Assembly (NCBI GenBank): GCA_039096225.1
Contig: JBBPEB010000020.1
Location: forward strand, 468,123-532,122
From: Blastocystis sp. Blastoise
Lineage: Eukaryota; Sar; Bigyra; Opalinata; Blastocystidae
Direction: 5' to 3'
DNA: 64,000 bases
The translations under genes were made by a program, and so were the position numbers. Below, in pieces: positions 46,205-55,510 of this stretch. Below the pieces are notes generated by a model. That model had not been told where the DNA came from, ran no database searches, and worked only from the letters and a program-made list of their open reading frames with translations. Position 1 is the first letter of the stretch. Every line of letters starts with the position of its first letter.

Positions 46205-48640
46205 TTATATATAAGAGATAGTTAATAAAACAACACAAGGATAATCACATGTTATAAAGAACATATTATCATGAGGTAATAACTTTAATAATTTACGATT
46301 ACAATAATAAACATTCTTATTGATCTTATTTGATATACCTTCATATTTAATACCATTCGAATAGTAATAAGGTAGATTTGTAGTATCTATAACATGAATA
46401 TTATTCTCATATTCATTAGTAAAACATCTTAATGAAATAGGATATAAGTAATCAGTGGATTGACCATACACTGATATAATTTGTATATTAGTTAAGTATT
46501 GATATCCATAGACATTGGTTTTCTTCAATTCATAAATTAAATTCTTACTTGTCGTGAAATCACAATATACTTCATCATAAGCTTTGAAACGTATATCACT
46601 ACCATTAGGTTCACATATATTACAAATGATATTTCCTTTGAATAATTCATCAAATCTTAAATCTATATGATGATCAATGGTGATTGGAGAATTTATATTA
46701 CTATAAGTAACATATTTATCAGATAAAGGAAAACTAAATGTAGGATAATATGATCCATTTATATATCCAGTACATAATTTAGATGCATTTGTTTGGATCG
46801 TATCTGTATCATTCTGAATAATAATATCTTTTAAGATCTTATTCTGGATATTCAATGTAGGATATTCAGCATAGAATTGTGTGTCTGCTGTTAAACAATT
46901 CAAACATAATTTCTTAATGGTTTCACTAGGTTGAATCGTATCGACTGTATCTGAGAATTCTAAGAATCCTCTTAAAATACAATTATCATTGAAATTCACA
47001 TATTGTTTATTTTTATCAGTATATCGTATTGTAATATCTTGTATTGTATTTAAATAAGGAGACACATTAATATTCATAATATCATGAAATTCATTATTGC
47101 CTTTATAATTATTCACATTGAATGAATATAAAGAATTCTGACTATTATCTACTATATTCGATTGAGCTATTAACATTCCTTTTGGACGACTACTATCAAT
47201 ATTATGAACACCATAATTAATAATTTCATCATGACCTAATTTATTATAACCTAAGATTTCACCTAATTCTTGAGCTTGAGAAAAATCTATATGATAACTA
47301 TCAGTATAACACTTATAATTACCATCTAAATCAAGTGTATTCAAATCAGCTATTTTGTCTGGTATTAATTGTTTACCATAAGATACATACCAAGCAAAAC
47401 ATCCTTGTTCATCATAAACTAAATCAGGACGTATATTATGTAGAGCACCACGATACTTAAATAAGGAGTGCTCTATATCTGTAGCTGTAAATGTGAATGA
47501 CGTAGAATCAGTACCTTTACAAGATAAATATATTATATATCCATCCTTATTGTCCATAGTCTGAGCATCTTTGGATATACTTAAATAATCCGTATAAATT
47601 GAATTATTGATTGAACTTTCTAATAATTCATAGAATTCGTTTTCTGTGTAATTTCCAGGAGGAACAGTGAATGTAGTTTCATGAACACCATCATAACCAC
47701 TCAATTGTCGAACAATCATTGTATTATATCCATCTTCCACTGTAACTGTTCTTTTAATTCTATTTAATGTAATTTCCTCTTGAAGTGAAGTATGTGTCAA
47801 TGTTTCTGAATCTTCAAATAAGCCAGTGAATAATTGTTTTTCTAAACTGAGTATATTATTACTTGACCATTGGAAATAAAATTTATGTTCATCAGCTAAT
47901 ACACATTTCATAATTCCATTAGAACCTTGTGTTGGAACAATATAACTTGAATGATCACTCACACCATCAGTAAAGAATTCATTCAATTCATAGATTCCTG
48001 TTGATGTAACAGGAACATTATAAGAAGTTAATTGAGGTCGATATATGGTTATAGTATCATCATCATATCTCATCATTAAACGATTAAATTTATCACCCCA
48101 TTTAGCTGATACACAACATACAGCTATCCACCAAAACTCTATATCCGTATAAGTACCTTTTGGAAAGTAAAAACCACGTCTTTTATTATAAATTGTAATT
48201 TCACAATACCAATCATCTCTATCAATGGTTATTGTTGGGGCTTCATTAATTTTGACAGTGGGATCAATATCAGGAGAATCTTTTATTAATGGCCTATCAC
48301 ATACATCAAAATGACATTGTTCTAATAATTGTGGAATGGAATAATTTTTCTGATCTAAAGTGATTGTATATACGGAACTATTACCATTGACACGAGTATT
48401 TATATATTTGAATATTTGTGTTTTTGTGAAAGTATCAAATAGAGGCACACTTTCACTACCAATTAAATTAAGATCAATATAAGAAATGATATTTTTAGTG
48501 ATATCAATAGAATTCGATAAATGTATATTGAATTGATTATCAATACAACGAACATCAATAGGGACTACATGTGTTTTAATACGAGTATCCTTCTCTTCTA
48601 ATGAAGTCTGTTCTTCATAATTATCATCATCAAGTTCCAT
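46205..48640 (-). CDS. Large structural-type protein with repeated GxYT modules (811 aa)
   Basis: A beta-rich protein with no transmembrane segment or enzymatic motif. At least two copies of a pattern aromatic-x-x-x-G-x-YT-x-x-x-Phe occur: FYFPKGTYTDIEFW (157-170) and FTVPPGNYTENEFYELL (324-340); a weaker one is near 95. The same pattern, FPAGNYTLEDFLDQL, occurs in the 223-aa protein at 51677. In Polinton-like and adintovirus genomes, proteins with this pattern are usually encoded beside the capsid genes. I infer a vertex, penton-associated or fibre-like virion protein. It is divergent from the first capsid-type gene with a 73-bp spacer lacking both promoter motifs. Confidence 0.6.
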   Translation of the reverse strand: MELDDDNYEEQTSLEEKDTRIKTHVVPIDVRCIDNQFNIHLSNSIDITKNIISYIDLNLIGSESVPLFDTFTKTQIFKYINTRVNGNSSVYTITLDQKNYSIPQLLEQCHFDVCDRPLIKDSPDIDPTVKINEAPTITIDRDDWYCEITIYNKRRGFYFPKGTYTDIEFWWIAVCCVSAKWGDKFNRLMMRYDDDTITIYRPQLTSYNVPVTSTGIYELNEFFTDGVSDHSSYIVPTQGSNGIMKCVLADEHKFYFQWSSNNILSLEKQLFTGLFEDSETLTHTSLQEEITLNRIKRTVTVEDGYNTMIVRQLSGYDGVHETTFTVPPGNYTENEFYELLESSINNSIYTDYLSISKDAQTMDNKDGYIIYLSCKGTDSTSFTFTATDIEHSLFKYRGALHNIRPDLVYDEQGCFAWYVSYGKQLIPDKIADLNTLDLDGNYKCYTDSYHIDFSQAQELGEILGYNKLGHDEIINYGVHNIDSSRPKGMLIAQSNIVDNSQNSLYSFNVNNYKGNNEFHDIMNINVSPYLNTIQDITIRYTDKNKQYVNFNDNCILRGFLEFSDTVDTIQPSETIKKLCLNCLTADTQFYAEYPTLNIQNKILKDIIIQNDTDTIQTNASKLCTGYINGSYYPTFSFPLSDKYVTYSNINSPITIDHHIDLRFDELFKGNIICNICEPNGSDIRFKAYDEVYCDFTTSKNLIYELKKTNVYGYQYLTNIQIISVYGQSTDYLYPISLRCFTNEYENNIHVIDTTNLPYYYSNGIKYEGISNKINKNVYYCNRKLLKLLPHDNMFFITCDYPCVVLLTISYI

Positions 48641-48713
48641 ATTTTTCTAATTTATTAAATAATAATTTATATTAATTTTATTTTATTTATTAATATTTTT
48701 TTATTAAAAAAAA

Positions 48714-50186
48714 ATGAGAATCTTAAGAATTAAAGATAATATTCCTATTCAAAGTGATACTGATATTCTATCAAGTCCTTATATCTTTCAATATCATTGG
48801 ACTAATGTGGATAATACTTATATCAATTTCAATCAATCCTATTTGGATCTTACTGTCAAAGCAACTGTTACAGATAAAGCTGGACCAGTTTCTGTTTATT
48901 TAGATGAAACAGGTACTTCTGTTAGTTTCACCTATGATCAATTATGTCAATATTTCTTGGATCAATTAGTTCAAAAAGCAAATATTTATTCTATTATTGA
49001 TTCCACTGATGTTGAAATGGTTTATACATTACCTGATGGATCTGATCGTGCTTTGAAATATGAAGAAAACTGTACACATGCTTCACGTGGTCGTAAAATG
49101 ATTTTATTAAAAGATATCAGTAAGAATGATTTAGAAAAATCTATGTATGGTGAAGATTTATCTGCAGATACTTATGAATTGAATTCTATTCGTTATATAC
49201 GTGCACATCCAAATGAATCTATTCATATTGCTATTCCTTTATATCTTATTAGTGGTTTAGGTGTTGATGGAGATTCTTTAATATTAACTAAACATTTCAA
49301 TATGTTATTTAGAACTAGTACTATTGAATCCTTAATTGATAATAATATGAGTATTTATTTCAAGAATGGTGGTAAAGATCTATCAACACAATGGTTACAT
49401 CTAACTGATGAAAAATGGTTTAAGACATTTGAATTGGAATCAGCTACTATGAATTTAATGACTTATAAAGATATTCAATTCCAAACGAATGAATTATATA
49501 AAACTATACCTACATGTATTCAAGTCGATTATCAAAATACAAGAATAACTAGTGATCATTTCAATATCAATAGAGCTTTACCATTTATACCAGAATATAT
49601 ATTATACTGGTTTACAAATGGTTATAGTTCAACAACTATTAGTAATATAGCTAGTCCATCTGTATGGCCTAAATATCAAAGTTGTTTGATTGGTGATGTT
49701 CAAATGTTCCCTCAAACTGAATTCCCTACTCAAATGTATTATCATAATCTTACTACTAAAGGTCATGTCTTCAATAATGAAGAAACTGCTAGTTTATCTT
49801 GTCCTAATAAAAATTTATATTGTTTATGGGCTGATAATTCAAATCCTGAAACTATTCTTAAATATGATGAATGGATTAAACATCCTATTTATATTATTCC
49901 AACTAAAGCATTAATGAATATCCAATCAGATAGTGGTATAGAAATGAATTTTGATTGTAATCTAGATGTTCATGATATTGAATATGGTCATGCTGATTCA
50001 TCTACTGTTCCTGATGGATATACATGTACATATAATGAAACTACTAAAATATGGACACCTGACACTGGTGCTTCTTATGCCGTTGCTTCTCATGCTGGTA
50101 TTTATAAACATATTAATACTGAACTAAATGAGAAGCATCCTTATACATTACATATGATTGCTGTACGTAGTGTACGTGATATTTAA
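48714..50186 (+). CDS. Putative capsid protein 1 (double-jelly-roll-type), 490 aa
   Basis: The N-terminus has the signature of Polinton-type major capsid proteins: PYIFQYHWTNVDNTYINFN followed by SYLDLTVKA. The centre has IPLYLISGLG and a VDYQ segment, and later come ALPFIPEYILYWFT, FPQTEFPTQMYY and HPIYIIPTK. The 407-aa protein that follows shares each of these blocks, so the two are tandem paralogues; this one has an insertion of about 25 residues (DETGTSVSFTYDQLCQYFL) after the first strand block and a longer C-terminus. One may be the hexon-like subunit and the other a variant or penton subunit; sequence alone does not decide. The ATG follows a poly-A stretch. Confidence 0.7.
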   Translation: MRILRIKDNIPIQSDTDILSSPYIFQYHWTNVDNTYINFNQSYLDLTVKATVTDKAGPVSVYLDETGTSVSFTYDQLCQYFLDQLVQKANIYSIIDSTDVEMVYTLPDGSDRALKYEENCTHASRGRKMILLKDISKNDLEKSMYGEDLSADTYELNSIRYIRAHPNESIHIAIPLYLISGLGVDGDSLILTKHFNMLFRTSTIESLIDNNMSIYFKNGGKDLSTQWLHLTDEKWFKTFELESATMNLMTYKDIQFQTNELYKTIPTCIQVDYQNTRITSDHFNINRALPFIPEYILYWFTNGYSSTTISNIASPSVWPKYQSCLIGDVQMFPQTEFPTQMYYHNLTTKGHVFNNEETASLSCPNKNLYCLWADNSNPETILKYDEWIKHPIYIIPTKALMNIQSDSGIEMNFDCNLDVHDIEYGHADSSTVPDGYTCTYNETTKIWTPDTGASYAVASHAGIYKHINTELNEKHPYTLHMIAVRSVRDI

Positions 50187-50270
50187 ATTTAATATTTCTT
50201 ACTTACTATTCTTAACGTTAACTTGTTTAATTAATTCTATTCTATTCTATATTCCAATCATTTGTTTTGT

Positions 50271-50281
50271 TATGAATTTCA
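50271..50281 (+). promoter_or_regulatory. TTTGTTTTGTT late-type motif
   Basis: Perfect copy, 75 bp before the 407-aa capsid gene's ATG, the longest spacing in the set. Confidence 0.65.
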
Positions 50282-50356
50282 AATAATTTTATAATTATAA
50301 AATATCATTATTATTTTATTTTTTATTTAAAAAATACATAAACAATAATTATTAAC

Positions 50357-51580
50357 ATGGAAGGATTCCCAAGACAATTCTTACCTTCAAAGGCAAATCA
50401 AACTATTAAACCTGTACAAATTCCTATTCTAGTTTCTACTAGTCAAGATTTATTAAATCAACCTTATCCATTTGAATTCTTATATAATTCAGTGGATAGT
50501 CCTTTTATTGATTTCAGCAATTCATTCTTAGAACTGAATTTCAATATTACAACAAATGCAGCTACAACTAGTTCTGTTGTACAACATTCTAATATCTATA
50601 GTATTATTGATAAAATTACTACAGATCTTACGTTTGTATCTCCTACGGGTCAAGATATTCTTATTAATTATTCTGAATCTTCTATTGAATCCAGTAAAGC
50701 AAGAAAATTTGTTACTATTAAAGAATTAAGTAAAGATGAAATTGATAAATCTATGTATAGTATGACAGAATGCTTATATAATACAACCTTAAGCAGTATT
50801 TCTGGAATGCAAAGTTCTACTAAAGCTCAAGTTATTATTCCTTTATCTCTTATTACTGGTCTTGGTACATTTGATTGTGCTATTAAAGTAAAATCTTTGA
50901 AGATGCAATTCGTTACAAATTATTTAAAGAATCTATTTACAGGTACGACTAAAATCACTGCATTAACATTTGATCGTGTTTATATTCATCTTCAACAAAT
51001 TTATGATATTAATTTTGGTAATGATCCACGTGCTTTAATTAAATGTATTCCTAATAATTGTCAAATATCTGCATTTACTACACCTGTTTATTCACAAACA
51101 TTCACAACAGCAGGTAAACCAACTCCACAACAATTCTTATCCAATAGAAGTGTTGTTTTCGTACCTGATTACTGTATGCTATATTTTACAACTCAAGAGA
51201 AGAGTATGATTCCTATTAAGACTGAATTATTGAAGATGTGTCAATTCCAAATTGGTGGTCAAAATATCTTACCAAAGACGGATTTCCCTACTACGTATAA
51301 AACAACGAATCCATCACAAATTATTCCTAATGCTATGCTTTATAATACTTGGAGATGTAATAGTCATCCTCAATCTCCTTTAAACGGTGAAAAGTGGTAT
51401 GAACAACCTATTTATATATTCCCTATTTCAAGTGTTGTTGATGTCAATACTCGTAGTGGTTGTGAAGTTAATATCTCCTTATTAACTGAATATAATGGTG
51501 CAAATATTACTAGTGGTACTTATACTTTATATGCTCATTTTATATTTGTTAAATTTGTTAGAGATGGTGCAACCAATTAA
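50357..51580 (+). CDS. Putative major capsid protein 2 (double-jelly-roll-type), 407 aa
   Basis: Aligned blocks with the 490-aa paralogue: YPFEFLYNSVDSPFIDFS and SFLELNF at the N-terminus, SNIYSIIDK, IPLSLITGLG, RVYIHLQQIYD, VFVPDYCMLYFT, QFQIGGQNILPKTDFPT and EQPIYIFPISS near the C-terminus. The pattern of beta-strands and the FPFEF...S.(I/F)D...S.L motif match capsid proteins of Polintons and adintoviruses. It is compact, without the insertion of its neighbour, and I regard it as the more likely main shell subunit. A late-type motif lies upstream, and the gene is in the late cluster with the ATPase and minor virion proteins. Confidence 0.75.
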   Translation: MEGFPRQFLPSKANQTIKPVQIPILVSTSQDLLNQPYPFEFLYNSVDSPFIDFSNSFLELNFNITTNAATTSSVVQHSNIYSIIDKITTDLTFVSPTGQDILINYSESSIESSKARKFVTIKELSKDEIDKSMYSMTECLYNTTLSSISGMQSSTKAQVIIPLSLITGLGTFDCAIKVKSLKMQFVTNYLKNLFTGTTKITALTFDRVYIHLQQIYDINFGNDPRALIKCIPNNCQISAFTTPVYSQTFTTAGKPTPQQFLSNRSVVFVPDYCMLYFTTQEKSMIPIKTELLKMCQFQIGGQNILPKTDFPTTYKTTNPSQIIPNAMLYNTWRCNSHPQSPLNGEKWYEQPIYIFPISSVVDVNTRSGCEVNISLLTEYNGANITSGTYTLYAHFIFVKFVRDGATN

Positions 51581-51635
51581 TTTAATTATATAATATTTTC
51601 TTATTTGTATCAACTTTATATTAATCTTAAAAATA

Positions 51636-51646
51636 TTGTTTTGTTT
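51636..51646 (+). promoter_or_regulatory. TTGTTTTGTTT late-type motif
   Basis: Perfect copy, 30 bp before the 223-aa gene's ATG. Confidence 0.75.
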
Positions 51647-51676
51647 ATCAATACATAATTAATTTATTTAATAAAA

Positions 51677-52348
51677 ATGACATCAATATCTCATCTAAGT
51701 AAAATTACAAGTCAAATCTGTCATGAACAATTCAATTATACTTTGGATTTAGTAGGTAAAAATATAACTCATATCAATACATTAGTGAATACAAGTGATA
51801 TCATTAATATTCCAGAATTCAATATTAAGATTTATAATAGTGATGGTAGATATACATTTCCAGCTGGAAATTATACTTTAGAAGATTTTTTAGATCAATT
51901 ATATGAAATTGGAAAAAAATTGAAATCCTATGTTGAAGGAGAACCTTATGGTTTCAGCTATAATAAAGAAACTAAAACTTTTAAATCAAATCATTGGTTT
52001 GAATGTGGTCTTAGTTCTGGACTATTTAAATACTTAGGCATTAAATCATCATACTTTTCACCGGGTGATACAATCGTATTTACTGATGAATATATATCCA
52101 ATAATATTTCATGGTATAAGATCTATATGTTACGTGTGTATTGTGATATTATTAATAAAGATAATGATTTGATTTCTATTCCTTTATATGCTAAACAAGG
52201 ATTTGATAATACATTTGCTTTAAGTGATTTATCTATTCCATGTATTGATGGTAAATATACAGATATCCAATGGGAAGTATATGATCAATTAAATAATCCA
52301 ATTGATTTATCAAATACAAATCTTTATATATACTTTACTGCATCTTAA
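51677..52348 (+). CDS. Putative minor capsid / penton-like protein with GNYT module (223 aa)
   Basis: Residues 50-75 carry IKIYNSDGRYTFPAGNYTLE, then DFLDQLYEIG, a pattern (PxGxYT followed by a helix) seen repeatedly in virion proteins encoded near Polinton-type capsid genes and also in the 811-aa protein of this element. The segment SGLFKYLGIKSSYF follows at about 115-130, matching the usual LGF-type block after the module. The remainder is beta-rich. Length is close to the penton proteins of Polintons and virophages (about 200-300 aa), but I cannot confirm a jelly-roll fold by eye. Confidence 0.55.
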   Translation: MTSISHLSKITSQICHEQFNYTLDLVGKNITHINTLVNTSDIINIPEFNIKIYNSDGRYTFPAGNYTLEDFLDQLYEIGKKLKSYVEGEPYGFSYNKETKTFKSNHWFECGLSSGLFKYLGIKSSYFSPGDTIVFTDEYISNNISWYKIYMLRVYCDIINKDNDLISIPLYAKQGFDNTFALSDLSIPCIDGKYTDIQWEVYDQLNNPIDLSNTNLYIYFTAS

Positions 52349-52388
52349 TAAAATCATATATTTATCTTTAACTTATCATTAATTATTT

Positions 52389-52399
52389 TTTGTTTTGTT
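52389..52399 (+). promoter_or_regulatory. TTTGTTTTGTT late-type motif
   Basis: Perfect copy, 18 bp before the ATPase ATG. Confidence 0.75.
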
Positions 52400-52417
52400 G
52401 ATTAAAATCATATAAAA

Positions 52418-53455
52418 ATGGTGAATAAAATAAATCCATTAAAAGAAACACGTAAAGGATGTGGAGTCTTAGAATTCAAATATGGAAAATCACATCATAA
52501 AACATATGAATCAAAATTTATATTGATTATTGCAAGAACATTCTCAGGTAAATCTTTCTTAACTGTGAACCTCTTATGTTCTATGGATCTTAAAAATAAA
52601 TATAAACAAGTCACAGTAATTTGTCCTGATGCATCCAATAAGAATGAATGTTATACATCCTTTCAAGATATTTGTGAGCATGCTGGAATTGATTATAAAT
52701 GGTATGATTCTGTAGATGATAAATTTAAAAAGATTAAAACTGTTGATGAATTAGTCAATACATATAAATTACCAGAACATAATTTTATTGTATTGGATGA
52801 TATCTATCCATTATCTAGACAAACCAAACAATTGATTGTATCTATATTATCTAAAGGTCGTCATTATAAACAGAATGCTATTATATGTCTTCAAAGTCAT
52901 ACAGATGTTACCAATCAATCTATATTAAGTCAAGTATCTCATTTCTTTATTAATAGTCAAATCTTAAAACGTGATCCTGGATTCTTACCAGATAAATTAA
53001 AGATTATGCCATCAAATTTAAATGAAATTCTTACAGATGAAGAATTAATGAATGATCCACATCAATTCTTTATGTTAAAACAAGGTAGTGATGATTTAAC
53101 GATATGGACAAATCCTGATTGTGGTAGTAAACAGAATGTCTATAAGATGGTAAAGAAAAGGAAATGGACAGAAGAAGATAGTGAAAAAGAGAAACGAGAA
53201 GAACAAGGTGAAGTATCAGGTAGTGGTATTAAACGTCCTAATGAACATATATCTACATATGAAAAGAAAATGAAGAAGTTTTTACCTGTTGAAGAAGAAG
53301 TCTCATTGAAAGGTATTGAACGAGATGAAAAAGATAAACCTAAAGAATCCATCTTACAAATCATACAAGATCAAATCATACAAGATAGTCAACGACGCAT
53401 TTTCAATCCTTATTTAAATAAAAAACATTATTCTGGTTATCCTTCTTTTCATTAA
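52418..53455 (+). CDS. A32-like (FtsK/HerA) genome-packaging ATPase, 345 aa
   Basis: Drives DNA into the preformed capsid. Walker A is IIARTFSGKSFL (SGKS at 43-46; the first Gly of the usual loop is Ala). Walker B is FIVLDDI (Asp127/Asp128). The segment SKGRHYKQNAIICLQSHTD (about 145-163) corresponds to the conserved RH...Q sensor region of A32-type enzymes. The core ends at about 240; the last 100 residues are charged and low-complexity, with GSGI at 268-271, a possible protease-processing site. It sits directly after the capsid genes, as in Polintons and virophages. Confidence 0.9.
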   Translation: MVNKINPLKETRKGCGVLEFKYGKSHHKTYESKFILIIARTFSGKSFLTVNLLCSMDLKNKYKQVTVICPDASNKNECYTSFQDICEHAGIDYKWYDSVDDKFKKIKTVDELVNTYKLPEHNFIVLDDIYPLSRQTKQLIVSILSKGRHYKQNAIICLQSHTDVTNQSILSQVSHFFINSQILKRDPGFLPDKLKIMPSNLNEILTDEELMNDPHQFFMLKQGSDDLTIWTNPDCGSKQNVYKMVKKRKWTEEDSEKEKREEQGEVSGSGIKRPNEHISTYEKKMKKFLPVEEEVSLKGIERDEKDKPKESILQIIQDQIIQDSQRRIFNPYLNKKHYSGYPSFH

Positions 53456-53498
53456 TTTTTTTATATTTTAATTTGTTAAATAAACCATAATTATTTTA

Positions 53499-53508
53499 TT
53501 GTTTTGTT
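53499..53508 (+). promoter_or_regulatory. TTGTTTTGTT late-type motif abutting the ATG
   Basis: The motif ends immediately before the ATG of the next gene (53509). If it is a promoter, transcription of this gene must start upstream of or within the motif, or translation must begin at a later Met. Confidence 0.65.
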
Positions 53509-54546
53509 ATGAGTTCAATTACAAAAAGATATTTAAAACAAAATTGTGATCCACGATTATTTGGAGGATCACCACCAAAATCAAATAGACGTGATCTTTA
53601 TCATAAACGTTATGTAAGATATGGAGGAACTGGATTTGAAGAAATTGTTAGACAACAAGCTAAAGATGCTGATTGGGCTGATTTTAAAAATGGTGTCTAT
53701 ACTGCATTACCTATTTTAGGTACATTAGGAGCATTTGCTGGATATAATTATTATCAGAAACGTAAAGAACAAAAACGTCAAGAAAAAGCAAAAGAAGAAA
53801 AGAAAAGACAATTTGAAGAACATATTGAAGATGCTAATAGAGATGATGAATTATATAACGATGATGATACTTATCAACCAAAGAGAATAACAAGAAAAAT
53901 GATGGCTGATGATGATAAAGATTATAATAATGCAAATCTTGAAGATGAAAATTATGATGATATATTTGGTCAAGGTATACATAGAAGGCATCAGAAACAT
54001 CGTAAAGAACATGGGAGTCACCGAGAAAAAGAAAAGAAAACAAGTAAATTCGTAACTCCTCAAATAAGAATTATTGCTAAGAAGGCTATTCGTTCTAGTA
54101 ATGTAAAGTCTAATAAGAAGAAATTACAAGATATAAAAGAACGATTACCTAAAAATGATGAGCATGTGTCTGTACGTGATATTGTTAATGTCGTTATCGA
54201 TAAAGAATATCCTATGGATCCAAAACAAAAGCATTCTATTATTGCGAATACTGCTATTAAAACTATTAAAACGATTGTTCCTATTGTAGTGAATGCATTA
54301 AAATACTATTATCCTTCTCTTGGTATCCCTATTGATTTCGCTTATAATATGATTACTACTGATGATGATAAGAAACGTAAAGAAACTGCTGATAACTACT
54401 TTAAAAATCCTAGTGGAAGTGGTGTTACAAAAGAGAATGCTGAACGTTGTGGTGGTGCTCTTGTCAACTCTACATCCTTTGATACTACTACTAATTTAAT
54501 TATTAATCTTGTTCAATTCTTCTTAAAAAAATTCCATTTAAATTAA
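53509..54546 (+). CDS. Basic virion-type protein with a hydrophobic helix (345 aa)
   Basis: The N-terminus has GGSPP and RYGGTGFEE motifs; a hydrophobic segment at 62-79 (GVYTALPILGTLGAFAGY) is followed by a strongly basic/acidic helix. Two GxG sites, GQGI (154-157, within IFGQG) and GSGV (303-306), resemble adenain-type cleavage sites. The C-terminal half is Lys-rich. Its place in the late cluster and composition suggest a membrane-interacting or DNA-associated capsid-lumen protein released by proteolysis, analogous in role to adenovirus minor core proteins; this is inference. Confidence 0.6.
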   Translation: MSSITKRYLKQNCDPRLFGGSPPKSNRRDLYHKRYVRYGGTGFEEIVRQQAKDADWADFKNGVYTALPILGTLGAFAGYNYYQKRKEQKRQEKAKEEKKRQFEEHIEDANRDDELYNDDDTYQPKRITRKMMADDDKDYNNANLEDENYDDIFGQGIHRRHQKHRKEHGSHREKEKKTSKFVTPQIRIIAKKAIRSSNVKSNKKKLQDIKERLPKNDEHVSVRDIVNVVIDKEYPMDPKQKHSIIANTAIKTIKTIVPIVVNALKYYYPSLGIPIDFAYNMITTDDDKKRKETADNYFKNPSGSGVTKENAERCGGALVNSTSFDTTTNLIINLVQFFLKKFHLN

Positions 54547-54589
54547 TTATTTTAACTTTTATTATTTCATAATTAATTATTTGTTTTGT

Positions 54590-54600
54590 TATATAATTAT
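54590..54600 (+). promoter_or_regulatory. TTTGTTTTGTT late-type motif
   Basis: Perfect copy, 22 bp before the 265-aa gene's ATG. Confidence 0.75.
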
Positions 54601-54622
54601 TTTTAAATTAATACAATAAATA

Positions 54623-55420
54623 ATGCAAAGTAATTTAGGAGATAGTGTAACTCTCTATGATATTTTATCAAGAAATCAGAAAAAACAATCTTGGGATCCA
54701 TGGTTACCCAATTCATATATTTGTCAAGATGAACAACCTGTACAACCATTAGCACATGATCCTAATGCACAAGGATCTATGTATAGTTCAATGGCAGTTC
54801 AAGCATTAAGAAATCATGGTCAATCACCTGAAGATATGTTTATAGCTACTATGAATTCAGCTAAAGCTAATGGTGATACAAATAGATATACATCCATGTT
54901 ATCTCAATGGCAAACGAATTATGGTATTCCTACTACAAGTAAGATATGGTATGATGCTAGTAATCCTAATAACTATCAATATGAAAAACTTATTCATACT
55001 GTAAGAAATCCTAATGAAGACTATACAGTGAAACCACAACCAGAATCCATGAATTCTAATTTCACTGAAGAACAACCCAAACCAGAACCTGAAAAGAAAC
55101 CTGAACACGAAAAGAAACCAGCTAAAGAACCTGAAACTAAACCTGAAACTGAAAAGAAACCAGATAAAGAAGATGATAATACTCCAAAGAAATTTGAATT
55201 CGATATGAATTTACAACAAGATACCGACGAAAAAACATATTATAACGCCACTTATGGAAAGTATAAATTCAAATGGTATACTGATGGATCTATTGAATGC
55301 ACCAATAGTGAAGATTTCGGAAATAATAATATATTCTACAAAAATAAAACATTATTTGTTGAAACTGATGATAAATCAATGGATATTGACGATTATTTAA
55401 AAAATACTCATAATAATTAA
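54623..55420 (+). CDS. Late viral protein with Pro-Glu-Lys linker (265 aa)
   Basis: Residues 1-140 are globular and aromatic (SWDPWLPNSY, KIWYDASNPN). A linker of about 45 residues follows, made of repeated PEPEKKPE/KPETEKK units, then a C-terminal domain of about 75 residues (YYNATYGKYKFKWYTDGS) ending in acidic residues. No known family. The two-domain-plus-linker layout would suit an extended connector in the virion. Late motif upstream. Confidence 0.6.
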   Translation: MQSNLGDSVTLYDILSRNQKKQSWDPWLPNSYICQDEQPVQPLAHDPNAQGSMYSSMAVQALRNHGQSPEDMFIATMNSAKANGDTNRYTSMLSQWQTNYGIPTTSKIWYDASNPNNYQYEKLIHTVRNPNEDYTVKPQPESMNSNFTEEQPKPEPEKKPEHEKKPAKEPETKPETEKKPDKEDDNTPKKFEFDMNLQQDTDEKTYYNATYGKYKFKWYTDGSIECTNSEDFGNNNIFYKNKTLFVETDDKSMDIDDYLKNTHNN

Positions 55421-55469
55421 TGATACTATTAATATACTAACTATATAATATAAATAATTTCTTTTTTTT

Positions 55470-55480
55470 TTGTTTTGTTT
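55470..55480 (+). promoter_or_regulatory. TTGTTTTGTTT late-type motif
   Basis: Perfect copy, 30 bp before the 494-aa gene's ATG. Confidence 0.75.
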
Positions 55481-55510
55481 TAAAATTCATAATTATTTTA
55501 TTAATTTAAA

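Noticed and set aside
53140-54063. Minus-strand frames rich in Phe, Ser, Ile and His opposite the ATPase and 345-aa genes
   Set aside because: Antisense of Lys/Glu/Asp-rich coding sequence; no start context or promoter.
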